Assembly: GCA_032358165.1 (NCBI GenBank)
Contig: JAALGY010000054.1
Coordinates: forward strand, 434,001 to 498,000
Origin: Diplosphaera chodatii
Taxonomy: Eukaryota; Chlorophyta; Trebouxiophyceae; Prasiolales; Stichococcaceae
Direction of reading: 5' to 3'
Length of the DNA stretch: 64,000 nt
A program made the position numbers and the translations under genes. The notes beneath the pieces were generated by a model that ran no database searches, had not been told where the DNA came from, and saw only the letters and a list, made by a program, of their open reading frames with translations. Shown here one piece after another: positions 1 through 13,173 of this stretch (positions are counted from its first letter, which is position 1; each line of letters starts with the position of its first letter).

Positions 1-150
1 GGCTGGGTCGACCAATGGCCGTGCTGCACATGACCGCCCATGCATATTGCATGCTGCGGTATGCAGCAGGGGTCCGGTGCCACATGCGGGTGTTTGCGGG
101 TACTCGGTGCTGTTGCAACGCTGGGACGACTTTGCTGTCCCGCCCTGCAG

Positions 151-3100
151 GTGCCGGACGAAATTCTGCACGACGAGGCGCTGAATGAGGCCATCGCTGT
201 GCTGCCAGCCAATTACAACTTTGAGGTGCGGCTGCGAAAGCTGCCATGCATGCCATGGCATCGCATCTCTGACGGTGAGGAGCGCACTCATGTCCGGTTG
301 TTTGTTCCTCAGATACACAAGACGGTCGCGCGCATCCGGCAGCTGGGCGCCCGCCGGGTGGCGCTGCAGTTCCCGGAGGGCCTGCTGATGTACGCCTGCG
401 TCATCGCCGACATCCTGGAGAGGTGACTCACTTGCTGCACACGGGCTGCAAACCGTCCATATCGTCAATGCTTGTCGCGCAGCACGGCTGAGTGCCTGCC
501 GCAAGCTGCGGACGGCTGCAGTGGCGCCACCAGCTGGGTGTCTGCTGCGCAGCCATGCGGGCGTGCGGCACGCCATCGTGATGGGTGATGTCACATATGG
601 CGCCTGCTGCGTGGACGACTTCTCGGCGCTGGCGCTGCAGGCAGATCTGCTGGTGCATTACGGCCACAGCTGCCTGGTGCCCGTGGACGTCACAAAGGTG
701 CGCCTGCGACCCACAGCAGCCTGTCAGATGTAGTGAGCATTCATGTCATCTTGTCATGGTCTGCTGCCAGCTGCTGCCTGCTGGAAGCGGCTGCATGCAC
801 CTACTGCCGTCTGCAGCCGCCTACAAAAGCTCGGTGTACTTGCTGAGGTACCAACATGCAGAGAGGCCAGGCGGTGGCATGGTTGCAAAGGGATGGTTTT
901 GGGCGATGGCCGTCTTGAAATGTGCAGGTGCCGTGCATGTACGTGTTCGTGGACATTGGGGTGGATGTGCGCCACCTGGTGGCGACTGTGCGGGCCAACT
1001 TCCCGGCGGGCACGCACCTCGCGCTCGCAGGCACCATCCAGTTCGGCTCCTCCATGCAGGTGCGGCCGCTGAAGCGCAGCGCCTCGCCTGTGCCCTGCAG
1101 CGCTGCTTTGAAGACGGTGTTGCTGAGGCGTGCCTGAGCTGGTGCCGGTCACCCAACACGGCCGAGAAGCATGCTGGACGTGCAGGCGGCACGGCAGGAG
1201 CTGGCGGGGGACTACCCTTCGCTGCGCATCCCGCAGTCCCGCCCGCTCTCCCCCGGCGAGGTGCCTGCACATGATGACTGGCTAGGTCAAGAACATGCTG
1301 CCTGAAACACCGTGCAGAATCGAGGCCTACAGAGCGTATGAGAGTGTGCTTGAGTTGTCATCTCTCCGGCAGTGAAGTTAAGCTAGCCTCAGGTGGTCCT
1401 GCCCACAGGTGCTGGGCTGCACAGCTCCGGTGGTGCCGCCGGAAACAGACGCCATCATCTTCGTTGCGGACGGGCGCTTCCACCTGGAGGCCATCATGAT
1501 CGCCAACCCAGCTGTGCCTGCCTTCAGGTACAGGGCATACTGCCACTTACAGTTCAGCACGTGAGCTATTCAGCATATGAACGGCACCAAAACCTTCGAC
1601 ATCAGCGCTTCGAGCTGCAGGCAATCCTGCAAGCGATGCTCACAGGGCATCTCATGCACAGGTACGACCCCTACGCGCGGGAAATGACGGCGGAGCACTA
1701 TGACCAGGAGGGCATGCGGGCCGTCAGGCGGCGGGCCGTGGAGGCGGCGGCGCCCGCGCGGCAGTGGGGCATCGTGCTTGGCACGCTGGGGCGGCAGGTG
1801 GTTACAAACAGTGTTCACGAGGTGTCACGCGGTGGTGGTGCACGTGGCATGGTGCGCCCAGAGCAGCAGTTCCTCTGCGCACAGCATGCAGTATTCAGGG
1901 TATTGCTCAACTGGATGTCGTAGGGCAACCCGCGCATCGTGAAGCACCTCCAGTCGGTGCTGAGCCGCCTCGGCCGCAGCCACCTTACCGTCCTGCTGTC
2001 TGAGGTGCGGCATTTCCGGGTGAAACACCTAGGACTCCCACATCCTGTGGTCCCACCGGGTGCCGGTTCTCGGAGACCCTGCTTAGAGCGTGTCTTCTGC
2101 CTGCACTGCAGGTCCTGCCGTCCAAGCTGGCCATGTTCCGCGGCATCGACGCCTGGGTGCAGGTAAGCACATGCAGGACAGCCGGCACATGCTAGACAAC
2201 AAGGCATAGTGAAGTCTTGGATTGACATGGGAATCAAACTCTTAACCACTGATGCTACGCTGCAGGTGGCGTGCCCGCGGCTGTCCATAGACTGGGGCGA
2301 GGCCTTCACCACGCCCACGCTCACCCCCTACGAGGCGCTGGTCGCGCTTGGCGAGGTGGGTATCGACGCTTGCTTTGTTGGTTTTCACTGGAGCCTGATG
2401 CATGGTCAGCTTGTGTGCATGCCCAGCATCGAGTAGAAATGGCCGTGCGAAGCTGTTGACAGCCGAGTAGGCGGGCTCAGTGCACAACCGTAAAATTCTG
2501 CAATACATGCTGACTCGCACAGGTCACCCCTTGGTGGGAGTTTGGCGGCCCGCAGGCGCCACCCCAGCCGGCGCGTGCAGCAGCACAGCCACGAGCAGGC
2601 TTGCAGACAGCCGCTGTGGCGGCAGCAGGTACGTCTGACAGCCCAGCAGCCTCGGCACCCATGCCGCACCCGACCCCGCAGCCAGCAGCCGCACCGGCAG
2701 CAGGAGACAGCCGCCCGGCAGATGGCGCAGGCTCGCTGCCGCACCATGCTGCCGGGCTGTCACTGGCGGATGGCAATTCTGCCGTGCATAGCCACTTGCC
2801 CGACAGGTCAGCTGACGACGCAGTGAGGATGGCAGGCAGCAGCCTCCCTGCCGATGTGCAGCGTCCGGTGCGGGATGCGCTGCATCGGCCGCCGCTGGCC
2901 ACTTCAGGCCGGGCAGATGAGCAGTCAGCAGCCAGTCCCTCTGCAGCGGTGGGGACCGCAAATCATCACCAGGCAGCGTCTCCGGTCCTTGCTGCGGCAT
3001 CGCCAGAGGCTGTGGGCTCACCACTTACGGAAGCCCGTTCTGGACAGCCAGACACCGAGGCACAGCCTGCAGTGGGTGCTGCAGCGGGAGGCCGGCAGCA

Positions 3101-3308
3101 GGAAGCGGCAGCAGCGCCAGCGGTGGTTGCCGCCACGCCAGAGGAGCGGCGGCAGCAGCGGGAGCGGCGGCAGAGCTTTGACGCCTATCCTATGGACTAC
3201 TATGCCAAGGATGGCGGCGCCTGGAGCAGCTACTACGCCCCCAAGCCATCAGGCGGTGCTGCAGCCAAGCTGGCAGCGATCAGGGCTGCCAAGTCTCAGG
3301 CTGTATGA
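151..3308 (+). CDS. DPH1: Diphthamide biosynthesis protein 1 (5' end outside the window)
   Basis: Subunit of the DPH1-DPH2 Fe-S enzyme that moves the 3-amino-3-carboxypropyl group from S-adenosylmethionine to a histidine of elongation factor 2, the first step of diphthamide synthesis in the cytosol. Exons read at about 151-225, 313-422, 553-697, 928-1059, 1186-1260, 1409-1527, 1662-1797, 1924-2004, 2112-2162, 2266-2355 and 2523-3308. Family blocks in order: [82 protein letters not shown]. The three expected cluster cysteines are visible in GACC, LGCT and ACPR. The last exon adds an Ala/Gln/Pro-rich tail of about 240 residues ending near [11 protein letters not shown]. The first visible exon starts at a cag acceptor, so N-terminal exon(s) lie left of the window. 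Confidence 0.93.
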
Positions 3309-3793
3309 CCTCAGAGCAGCGGACATTCAGCCGCTCATTGTGTGGCAAGCACTGTGAACAACTCCAGACAAGACCAGGGTGCAGTGAGTGTCTGTATGGT
3401 ATGCACAACTGACTTGTCGGCATAGCCTGGCGTGTTTTGAACCGCGCTGATGTTTAGCATCTTCATGACCATGCTTGAGACTTCTGGGCCTGCAATCGCC
3501 AGTTGAACATCATGTTCCATACAGTGCCTCTGCACCTGTCTGCCATCACACTCTTACGAACTCTGATCCTGTGCTGATGTCCTTGCAGAGACATCCCTGA
3601 CATGGGTGCTGAACTGCCCGTCCCACACCATCATCTGCTTTGGTGCTGCATCTGCTGGTGCTCATTGCTGCTGCTGCGCAGGTGTGGCAGGCTGACATCC
3701 CACATGCCGTTGCCAGTCCCGTTTAATCGAGTTGCACGATGGCATTGAAGCCTTGACACGAGGCTTGCTGCAGCCGGCTGCATATCACATGGG
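3309..3793. other. Convergent intergenic stretch
   Basis: Lies between the DPH1 stop and the 3' end of the minus-strand membrane-protein locus, so it should hold both 3' UTRs. I see no conserved coding segment or RNA gene in it. Confidence 0.5.
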
Positions 3794-4600
3794 CTAGGGC
3801 AGCGGCTGGATCTCGCCAGCTGGCTCACTGGCATGAGCTGGGATCGTTGCCTCTTGAGGCTCTTCATCGATGACTTCCAGTGGCTGCGCTGGATACACTG
3901 CTGTCCTCATGATCAGCTCTTGTCCCTCACCCTCTTGCGGATCACCTACTCTCTGCAGCCATGCATGCCGCATGTCAGGATCGAGGAGAATTCTAGCCAC
4001 CTCAAGCCATGCAGACTTGATCTGCATTCAAAATCATTGCCTGAATTTAATTGACAAGCATCCACGAACCCTCTATTCAGCTGCAGCTAGCAGCACACGC
4101 CTGTATCCGCCTTGCCTACCTTCTGGTCTGCATCAGGCAGCTTTGGCAGCCACATCGCCGCCGCGCTGAATGCCGCAGACGCTTCATCGTCCCAGCTGCC
4201 ATGGCAGCAGCAGATGTGCGCCGCCAGGGCAGCATGGTACACGAGCCAGTAGATGCCGAAGAGGGCCGCCAGCACGAAGGGATAGGCGGCATAGCCGATG
4301 GACAGCCACATGCACATCACCGCTCCAGACCAGCAAGCGCCCTTCAGCCAGTGCATGGCTGTGATGCTGGCCTGCCAGGGGTGCTGCCAGCCACCCTGCA
4401 GCAGCAGCAGCAGCGCAGCGCCGAGCATGCTGATGATGGTCTGCAGCGTGTGCCACTGCCGCTGTAGGAAGCCTGCAGTAGTGCTGTTGAAAGGAATAGC
4501 CGTCTGCATGAAAAGCACACCGGAGAAGTCATCAGTGGGGAAGCTGAAGCAGGTTTGGGCATGGCATGAATGCTGCTGCTGATCAGCGCCAGATTTCCTT
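3794..4600 (-). CDS. Hypothetical multi-span membrane protein, copy A
   Basis: Not a recognised family. The main exon, about 4590 down to 4105, encodes FPTDDFSGVLF, then three or four hydrophobic segments (around ISMLGAALLLLL, SGAVMCMWLSIGY, FVLAALFGIYWLVYHAAL) and a Cys-rich turn HICCCHGSWDD. A last exon ends at 3794 with an acidic tail (VIDEEPQEATIP). The segment WLVYHAALAAHICC matches TWLLIHAALVAFVCC in the locus at 5.8-6.5 kb, and FPTDDFSGV matches LTPDDVHGF there, so the two are tandem paralogs. No clear signal-peptide exon was found upstream; the 5' end is unresolved. It is probably an integral membrane protein, but its function is unknown. Confidence 0.5.
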
Positions 4601-4639
4601 GTGACACAGCAGTGGTAGCCCTCGTCAAAGCACTGCATA

Positions 4640-5790
4640 TCCAGCTAATAAGTGCTCTGATATATCTACAGGCATAGATAGGCGTCAAGTTGCGGTTGTA
4701 CCTCCGGCGAGCCTGCCTGTGGCGGTGCTCCTGCATGCGGCGCCGTTACCGCAGAATCTGCGCGACCCTGCAGCATCTGCCGTGCCACACCAGACTGAGG
4801 CAGGATGACCAGCATGCACACTGCCAGCAACGCTGCAGCGCGTCATGCTGCCCTTTGTCCCATCCTTGTCACCCAGCCCTGATGACGGCCTGTGAATGCG
4901 TCAGAGCATTAACTCCAGCCGAGCCTGCTGCCAATGCAGCCAGGCTGCAGTGAGCCCAGCGGCTTCATGAAATTGGGATGCATGCTGCTTGCAGGCAGCT
5001 GAAAGGCTTCCAACGGTGATAGCAGACGGGATGCTTCAGAAAGTCGTGTGTCATTCATGGTGTGCAGCCAGTCTCGGAATGTGCAACGCAGCATCTGCTT
5101 CCGTCCGCCGCTCCCATGCTGGCAGCAGGGTCCGAAAATACAGTACCCCCACTGTGTAGTATTATTGTTCCATCATTGGCGAAGATTCAAACAACATGCT
5201 GCCGGGACCGACTTCGCATATGTGTGCAGCAACAGGTGCACGAAAGATGCTCACATTACTGCTGTATGCATGTATCGGCTTTGTCGCCATGTTTATATAT
5301 ATGAACGCCAAGCCAGAAGCAAACATCGAGTTGGACACATCCAACAGTAGTCGCGCTGTGCGGTATGCTGTTCTTCAGCTGTGCATGCAGCCAACCCCAG
5401 CAAATGCGGCAGGCACGCCAGTTTAGTTTGTTGTATGATGAAAGGGGCACGTCGTCGCGTAGCAGAATGCTTGCACCGGATAAGGAGTCCTCCTGCACAT
5501 CATCACAAGGGGCACACATGAAACCTGGCATGCAGTGTAGAAGCAATCATGCAAGGTAGCGGCCTTGGTGGGTGAGTTGTCAAGTAGTGGTGACGATCGG
5601 TCGCGCACCTTCAGTCACCGTTCACTGCTGAATGGTGAGCTCCTGTCCTTCCAGCTGGTCTGCGCTCTGCGTCTGTTTAATCTGCACAGGACATTTGGCA
5701 TCTCAGTGGCAGCGCCGCTGTTGAACGCATCCGGGGCTGTACCAGGTGCATCAAAGCTAGCATGTCCACCTCATCATACTGCGCTTGAGG
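4640..5790. other. Stretch between the paralogous membrane loci
   Basis: About 1.1 kb that may contain 5' exons of copy A and 3' exons or UTR of copy B. No segment could be matched to a known protein on either strand. Confidence 0.4.
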
Positions 5791-6549
5791 TTATGCAAAT
5801 GCTGCATCAACGGACTCCGACGCGATGTAGCACACCTGCTCAGGTTCCCACAGCCAGGGCGACAGCTGCTTGAATGCCGCAGGATCCCAGCCGCAGTGCG
5901 TGCAGCATACAAACGCCACCAGCGCGGCATGGATCAGCAGCCACGTGGTGCAGAATGCAAGCAGCAACGCAAATAAATGCATAGAACAGGATGGCGGCAA
6001 TTATCCAATATAACACATTGCCGATCGCAACAATACTGTAGGCTAGTGCTTCCATAAAATGGTAAAAGAGCCACGAAATGTTCAGCCACAGCCAAGAAAG
6101 CGCATCGATGTGGAAGTTCAGGACCTTCCACGCTTTCTGCCAGTTGGTCTGCTTCACGGGTGAGCTGCGCGGGCCGGCGGCCTGCGGGACCGTGAAGCCG
6201 TGCACGTCATCAGGTGTCAAAGTCAGATTCAGGAGGACTCCGAGTATGTGCTTGCATGCGAAGCGACACTCATCAGCTGCATTTGCTTGCTCGCATGCGT
6301 GCAGCGCGTGCGTGTGATTATCAACATACGGCTCACCAGCAGCATGCGGCGTGACAGATGCGACTGAACTGCTGGTGCAGCAGTCAGTCTATCGCAAACA
6401 TAGTTGCTGGTGGCAGCTGCTGCTGAGCCAGGCGTGGTTTGTGTGGCTTGACGGCGGCACGCATATGCGCAGGTCACGCCCGCCGCGCTCACATTGGCTG
6501 CGCCGCATGCCCACGCTAGCAATGCCACGCAGCACACACGTGCCAACAT
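5791..6549 (-). pseudogene. Hypothetical membrane protein, copy B, with an apparent frameshift
   Basis: The best start is ATG at 6549, giving a classic signal peptide (LARVCCVALLAWACGAANVSA). A later exon from about 6231 encodes LTPDDVHGFTVPQAAG followed by hydrophobic helices (LSWLWLNISWLFYHF, NVLYWIIAAILFYAF). Similarity to copy A then continues only in a second frame (LLLAFCTTWLLIHAALVAFVCC, GWDPAAFKQLSPWLWEPEQ), one base out of register, changing near 5970-5980. No intron could make a one-base shift. The locus is therefore either a decayed duplicate or carries an assembly indel. The signal peptide and membrane helices are seen; the pseudogene status is inferred. Confidence 0.45.
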
Positions 6550-6907
6550 ATCCCCTGACGTTAAGGGCAGGGCGCCTCATGTCGCTGCACAGCGTGCCTC
6601 TGTAACTGCAAATCGTCACGACTGGCAAGAATGAGATCGGACGGTAGCCCTGATGCTTCACCAGGCGGCCGGCTGCGATTTCGTTCTTGACGATTATGTA
6701 TACGACTTCAAGGCTTGCGGCAGTTCGAATGCTTTCTGACGCCAACGATCACACGACACGACGAGTGCCGGAACCCCGGAAGGCGACTGTGCATTCGTGC
6801 GCTGGCCAGGCCTTCCATGAAAAGTAGCAGGAAGGAGTGGATGCTGATGTGTGTGGTGGCCCAGTCCTCAAGCATAGATGGTTTTCCGACGTCACACAGC
6901 CGTGTGA

Positions 6908-9900
6908 TCAATCAACTTCGGATGTGGAAGCAGACTGCTGTCTGAGCAAGGATGCCAGCTCAGCCCCGCAAACAGCAATGTCGGCATTCACTGACGCCTG
7001 CCGCTGGCTGACCAGCACCTCTGGCCTCAAGGTTTCTGTCGCTGGTAACACCGCATTCTGTCTCCATTGCCACATCCCGATGTACGCCTGCAGTGGATGC
7101 TGCCGTCGGTGTGAGCAACCAGTAGTGCTAGCCTGGGCTTGCAGCCTGCAGCCAAACGCTGCGGCTGCGGCAGCAAATGTCTGCCCCGCAGCAGAGGGCT
7201 GGCGCTGTGTGCTTGCATCGAGTGAGACATCTGCATCAGCTGCTGTGCGGCCGCCGCTGCTCCGATCCGCGCCAGCTGTGGTGCTGTCGTCGCTCTGATC
7301 TCCTACGGTGCCAGTGCCGGCCAGACCCTTGTTCCTGCCGGCGTCAGCAATGGCCCTGAACTGTACACAGTGCTGTGCCACAGCTGCATCTGCTGCTGAT
7401 CCCAGGATGGGCAGCGGATGCGCCTCGGTGTTGAATACCCACTGGTCCAGCGGCAGCAAGGAATCTGCAGGAGCCACGAGCTACGGCTTCAGGTAGTTCC
7501 TAACAATTAGGCACTGCTGCAGACGCATGAGCATTGCACAGCTGGTTATCAGATCCTGACCGCTGGCCCAGACAGCCACCCACGAACCCACGAACTTCAC
7601 ACAGACCCCTGAACAGTCAAGCTGGCTGGTGTAGGCAGAGAACGACATGCGAGAATAATCAGCCAGATTCAATGTTGAACGACGTGCCTTCGAGATGCTA
7701 GACACTGCCGCAACACCCACCGTCATCTGAAAGTATGAGCCACAGGTACTTGAGCGACTCCGACAGCCAGAAGCTCTCCATGTGGTCGCGCCGCTGCAGT
7801 GGCGCCTCCCCCAACACGGACTCAAGCCCCGCGTAGCCGCCAGTCTGGACGCGACAGTGCCTTTCGAACGCCCGGAAGATCGCCCATGCCTGCAGTGGGG
7901 AAAGCAGCGGAGGCATCTTCATCACACAAAGCGCCTTGCTTGCAGTCGAGATAAATCTGTCACAGGGCCTGAAGCTGGTCAAGCACCAGATGAGCAGGAC
8001 ACTTGCCGGCACACCTGCTCGCGGTACTGCTGGCGGCGGGTGACCCGCCACAGCACGAACAGAGACTCGAGTGTCTCCGGCCGCAGCAGGTTGTGCGCGT
8101 CCTGCAATACACATCCGTTGGATTCTGGATGTGACACGCCCGCCAGCAGGACTCGAAGCAGGCTCAGCAGCAGAGCCAAACTATGTGGCGCTGCAGGCAT
8201 CGCTGCAGTTTGCAGCAGCAAGTGGCCAAGACGTCGTCCGCATGCAACCGCATTGCTGCTCTCAGCCCCACCTGCTGCTTCACGTACAAGTCGACGCCGC
8301 CCTCATCCGGCGGGTGCGCCTTGGGGAAGTCGAGCGCTCCTGGCGCCGTGCGGAAGAAGGCGATCTCGGGCGCCAGCCCTGCAGCAGACAGCACACGCTG
8401 ATGTGCAGTGCCGCGGCATGCTCACCTCGCTGTGCATCGACTGCATGCAGGCTGGCGGTCGGCAGGCTGAAAACCCTATTGCACAGTCCACTATGACCTT
8501 GACTGGCGCATTGTATGCACAGAACCAGCGTCCATCCTGGCATGCGCATGCAAGTAGGCAAGCAACCAAGGCCCACCTGCCGGCATGCGGGCATACATCT
8601 CCATGCATGTCGCCATCAGGTCCTCCGCCACCTCTAGGTCGTTCAGCTCGTGGGGGGTCCCTAACAAAAACAGCAGCAATAATGGTCAACCGTCATGCCT
8701 GTGGTCAAACGTAAGCGTGCCAAGATGTCCGCAATACTCACAAAGCAACATGCCTACTGATGTGGGCCCTGACCTGGGTGTCCGCCCGGGTGTCAAAAGC
8801 AGTGGCATTACTTACTCGTGTGACTGGCTTCTCACCTGTGTTGACGCCGTGCAGGTGGCCCAGCGCCAGCGCCCCCGGCAGGAAGCACACCAGGTGGTCC
8901 ATCTTGGGCACCTTCTGGCGGCGGGCGGCGCTCCCCGCTGCCGGGCTGCCGCTCCCTGAACCCTTGCCGCCGCCGCTGCTGTCAGTATCATTGCTTCTGC
9001 CACTGCTGGTGCCGCTGCCATTGCTGCCGCCGTCATTGCTGCCGGCTGGCTGCTGCTGGCTGCTCTCCTGCTGCTGCTCAGCGGGCACTGCCACAGGCGG
9101 CCCCGCCTCGGACACGAACAGCAGGCCGTCCGCAGCGGAGCGGCCCAGCAGGTTTCGCCGCACTCCGCGGATCACCCGCTTGTACTCGCTGCAGGGTGCG
9201 ACAGCTCGGTAGTTCACACATGCAGGTACATGAGCACCGCCAGCGGGGACGCAGGACAAGGTGAACAAGCCTGACATGAGCGTAGGTAGATGAGCATCTG
9301 CCTGTGAGCCAATAGCTAGCTCACTTGAGCAGGGTGGCATTGCGCTTGCTGCCCATCAGCCAGCCCTTGAGCAGGTACTCCACGTAGCTGTCGCCGCGCG
9401 CGCCGATGCTGATGGGGGCGCTCTGCTCCGCCTTCCCGGACACCGGGTCCAGCAGGAAGGGCGGCAGCCCCCCGGCGGCCTTGAGCCCAATGATGGCATC
9501 CACCGCACGGGTCGCCAGCCTCCCAAAGTCCTCGGTGCCTAAAGGACACACAGCACAGCATCACTTCAGCAGTAGCACCATCATCCGCGCATCTGCTGCA
9601 AACCGTATGCACACGGCGCAAATGTGCTCGCACCTTCAAGGGACGAGCCCAGCAGTACGCAAGTCCGCTGCCATGCTGTGCTTGCTCACAAGCTTGGTTG
9701 CAAGCTGCAGCACTGTAAGCTGACATGCGACCGAGGCTGGACCATTTTTTAACCATGCGAACCGATGCTCAACCACCACAGCCCCGCACCCGACAGCCGG
9801 TCCAGCGTGCCCCACTCCAGCGCCAGGGTGGCCGCCTCGCTGAGGGAGCTGAGCGGCGACCAGGCGGGCCCCGCGGCGGCGCCCGTCCCCAGGTTGACGT

Positions 9901-12223
9901 CGCTCCAGGGTATGCCGGAGCTGGTGTTGAACGCCGCCTGTGGGCGTGACAATGCACCCTGACGCTCGTGCTGCGGTGCCGCCACTACTGGATGAGGGAA
10001 GCATCCCTAACAACGACTGGTTTGCATATGGCTGCAAACAATAGCTCTTGGTGCCTGCAGCACCAGCAAAGTTTGTACGATGGGCTGCTCAGTGCATCCG
10101 GATCATGTGCACCCGAGCCTAGCACACATCCTCACCGACAGGCGGAGCCCCAGGTCCAGGGCTCGCCACAGGAAGACCCGGTCGCCGCCCGACAGCACAA
10201 AGGCGCTCTGGAGGCCGCCCATGATCCGGATGGTCGTCTCGAACAGGTTGACGCTCACGTTCTGCAGACCACGACGACATTTGGGTGGCCAGCAATGAGG
10301 GTCGAAGCCTGGTCTGATCCGACAGGCATGGTGAACCAGTGCCAGGAGTGAAGGATGATCCACATGCACATCAGCATGAAGGATGCCTGCTGAATTGCTG
10401 CGTCTGCCATTGGCAGGTGCATGCACTGCACTACAGCGTACCTGGTGCAGCTGCATGGAGTGTGCCACCCAGTGCCGTGCCTCCGCATACTGCTCGTCCA
10501 GCCCCATGAGCAGCAGCGTGTCCTGCATTAAGGGGGGACCGCAGGTGAACCACACCGTGAAGCACCAAACCTGCGGTCAAAGGGTCCAACAAGGAGCCTC
10601 AACATGCGTGAAAATGGCATCAGCGCTCGAAGGCCTGCAGTGTTTCATGATCCACACTGCGGCAGCAGCCCACAGTTGCAGCGCTCAGACGTCTGCTGCA
10701 CGCAGACTTCCAAGCTGCCATCCAACGTTCACCAGGGAATCGACGAGAGTGAGGCCCAGCTGCATCCATTGCCGCCCCTGTTGTGCAACCGGCTGCAGCT
10801 CATCCTGCCCCCATGCCCACTGCCTGCGCATCCCAGCAACAGCCACAGCTTTCACCCCAAGCAGCAAGTACACAGCAGATTGCTCTGCTGTGTGGCAGGT
10901 ATAGCCTGTAGACTCTAAGTACAAGTGTAGCAGCTGTGGGGATTCAGGCACTGAGTTCTGTGGGGCGACGCTGCACCTGTAGCCACGCCAGGACCAGGCA
11001 GCAGCATCCCGCACCCGCTGCTGCCGCACCCCGCTGTCTGTGATGCACCCCAGGCTGTCGCCTGCACGTGTGGATGCATGCACAAAGAGGATCGGCGGCG
11101 TTCAATCAGCTGTACCCTTCCCTTTGTGTTGCCGCCGCTTGTGCTGCGAAGTTGCCAAACAGCCAGCAGCCCTGTTGCAACGACTACCTCCGGCGACACA
11201 GGCTTTTGCGCCCATGCAGATGCCGCTGCGGCGGCAGCGCACGCTGTCATCCGGCGCCGGCAGGCTGCTGGTGGGCTCTGTAGCATCCCGGCTGCTGCTT
11301 CCGCCATCCTGCAGCCACCGCTGCCAGCGGCCCGCCCACGCGCGGCTTACAGGGCTCAGCTTCCAGAGCGGGGGCCCAGACACCTGCGCAGCAGCTAACA
11401 CCATGTCTAATGTCACCTCGCGAGTGATGCAGGACCCGGGTCTATGTGCACAGTTGGTCCAGTCGTTGGTGACACTGCATTGACCATAGTCATACCAGCC
11501 CAGTTGGTACTGTTTCTGCAGCATGCATGTGTGCATGCAACAGGCAACAGTCGTGCTGTTCACCTGTGCAGCTGCCAGTGTGTGTGGCTCTGCCGCCTGC
11601 TCTGCCAGGTGCACCGCTTTGGCCAGCTCCTGCTGCATGTTGTGCTGCGCCGCCTGCCCAGAGGCCTGCTGCTGCTGCTGAGCATCGTGCTGTCCGTGAG
11701 GCGTAGCACTGTCACTGGTATGACGGTTGCTGTTGGCAAATGGCTGTGGATTGCCTGGCTGCTGCTGAGCGTGTCCTGACTCCGACGCACGAGAGACGGC
11801 TGCAGCCGCGATGCGCTGCACGGTTGCAGCGACCGGTAGCATGCCAGGTGCTGACTCCAGCTTCTGTTGCAGGGTCTCCAACCTGGCTTGGATCCTCTGC
11901 AGGAAGGAGGCTCCGCCGCTTGTGGCACGGTCAGGTGCACCAGCACCGCCCGATCCAGTTGCCGCATCGCTCTCCGCCGCCTCCTGGCTGAGCGATGTGC
12001 AGGCCCCCTCGACTGGCTGATCTGCGGTATGCCTGCTGGCTGTGTTCGCTGCCTGCCCGGGCTGCAACAGCGGCTGACCTGCCAGTGTCTCTTCGGCAAC
12101 CGGACGGCTGTCTCCCAGCACAGGTTGTACTGGCTGATCTGCAGCCTCTGCAACTGCGGCGCAGCTTGCTGTAGCCCAGAGCAGCCCGACAAGCAGCACC
12201 AATGGCGGGCTGGCTGACCGCAT
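6908..12223 (-). CDS. Class I mannosyl-oligosaccharide alpha-1,2-mannosidase (GH47)
   Basis: Trims alpha-1,2-mannose from N-glycans in the ER or Golgi lumen. GH47 blocks run in order on the minus strand: QRVRDAAAWSWRGY near 11.0 kb, WAWGQDEL, LGLTLVDSL, DTLLLMGLDEQYAEA, ETTIRIMGGLQSAF, SDVNLGTGAA, ISIGARGDSYVEYLLK, VPKMDHLVCFLPGALALG, LAPEIAFF, DAHNLLRPETLESLF, DHMESFWLSESLKYLWL, and WVFNTEAHPLPI with the Ca2+-binding Thr. The start at 12223 gives a signal peptide or anchor (PPLVLLVGLLWATASC) and a long Gln/Ala/Ser-rich stem. A phase-0 intron (about 11566-11393) and a phase-1 junction link it to the catalytic exon. A Ser/Gly/Asn-rich insert interrupts the domain near 8940-9090, and about 150 low-complexity residues follow NTEAH. 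The catalytic domain is certain; attaching the N-terminal stem is probable. Confidence 0.85.
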
Positions 12224-13173
12224 GCAAGCTCTGGCGACACTGTGGCGACGGCGACACGATCGCCATGCACGCATGTCTCAGGCTTTCCACCCTTGAAGGT
12301 CATGTTCGGACATCGCACTCATATGACTCCCGCATGCAGACGTTCCTCCGGCACACCCCGCATGCGGTGTGTGGGATCAACAGCAGTCTGTGCCGAAACC
12401 AGAATGCTGTTCGCTGGTGACAGTTGTCAGCAATAGCAGCTGTGTATCGCAGATCAGATGTCTGGCTGCACCAGGGTGAGCCTGCACCACCCTGCTGTGC
12501 ACAGATTGGGATGTCGATTGGTCGAGTTCATTGACAGTGTCATGTTGCCAGCGAATCGGCCGAACAGGGTTCAAGTGCAGCCAGATGCATGCCTCTTGTT
12601 GATCGCGGAGTGCCTGCTGTGTTGGCATGTTTCCTTAGACGCACGGCCTTGCCACGCTGTCCTGACACATTGTGACCGGGCAGCTCGATCTGCGGTGCTC
12701 ATGCGGGCCTGCAGCTCCGTCCGCAGGAACCAGTGACACTCCTGCGAGCCACTGCAGCCTTCGACTGTCTACCTCTGCGTTGTATCTGACTGTTGCAACA
12801 AAGTGTGCGGCCTGCGCCACGGCAGATGGTGGCCGTCGGACTGCGAGAGTGCTGGGCCGCTGCTTGACACATCGTATCTGAGCGAAAGGCCGCTGCGCCT
12901 GATAGCAGCAAACCCTGCTGCGTGGTTGCTTCCAACGCATGCCAGGAGCCTCTGGCAGAGCCGCAACGGGCAACATGCAGTTGATGGCTGGCAGATCACT
13001 CCCAGGTGCAAGGCTGTGCTTTTGAGCTGTGCCAGAATGCAGCTGGCTGGCGCTGCCTCAGCACTGAGCATGCTTGTGACAATCTGATCAGCTGTGCAAG
13101 CAGTATGCTCTGCAATCTTGACATGGTAATTGGGCTTCGGTCTTCAGATGCAGCCGGTGCTGTCTTGCACCTC
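12224..13173. other. Divergent promoter region between GH47 and KAS
   Basis: Nearly 1 kb between two genes transcribed away from each other. It should hold both promoters and 5' UTRs. Nothing clearly coding is visible. Confidence 0.45.

Noticed and set aside
7782..8714. 310-codon plus-strand frame
   Set aside because: Antisense to GH47 exons with clear conserved blocks on the minus strand.
11102..12223. Separate secreted-protein gene upstream of GH47
   Set aside because: An in-phase intron and a phase-1 junction to the GH47 catalytic exon explain it as the signal peptide and stem; a separate gene is still possible but less economical.
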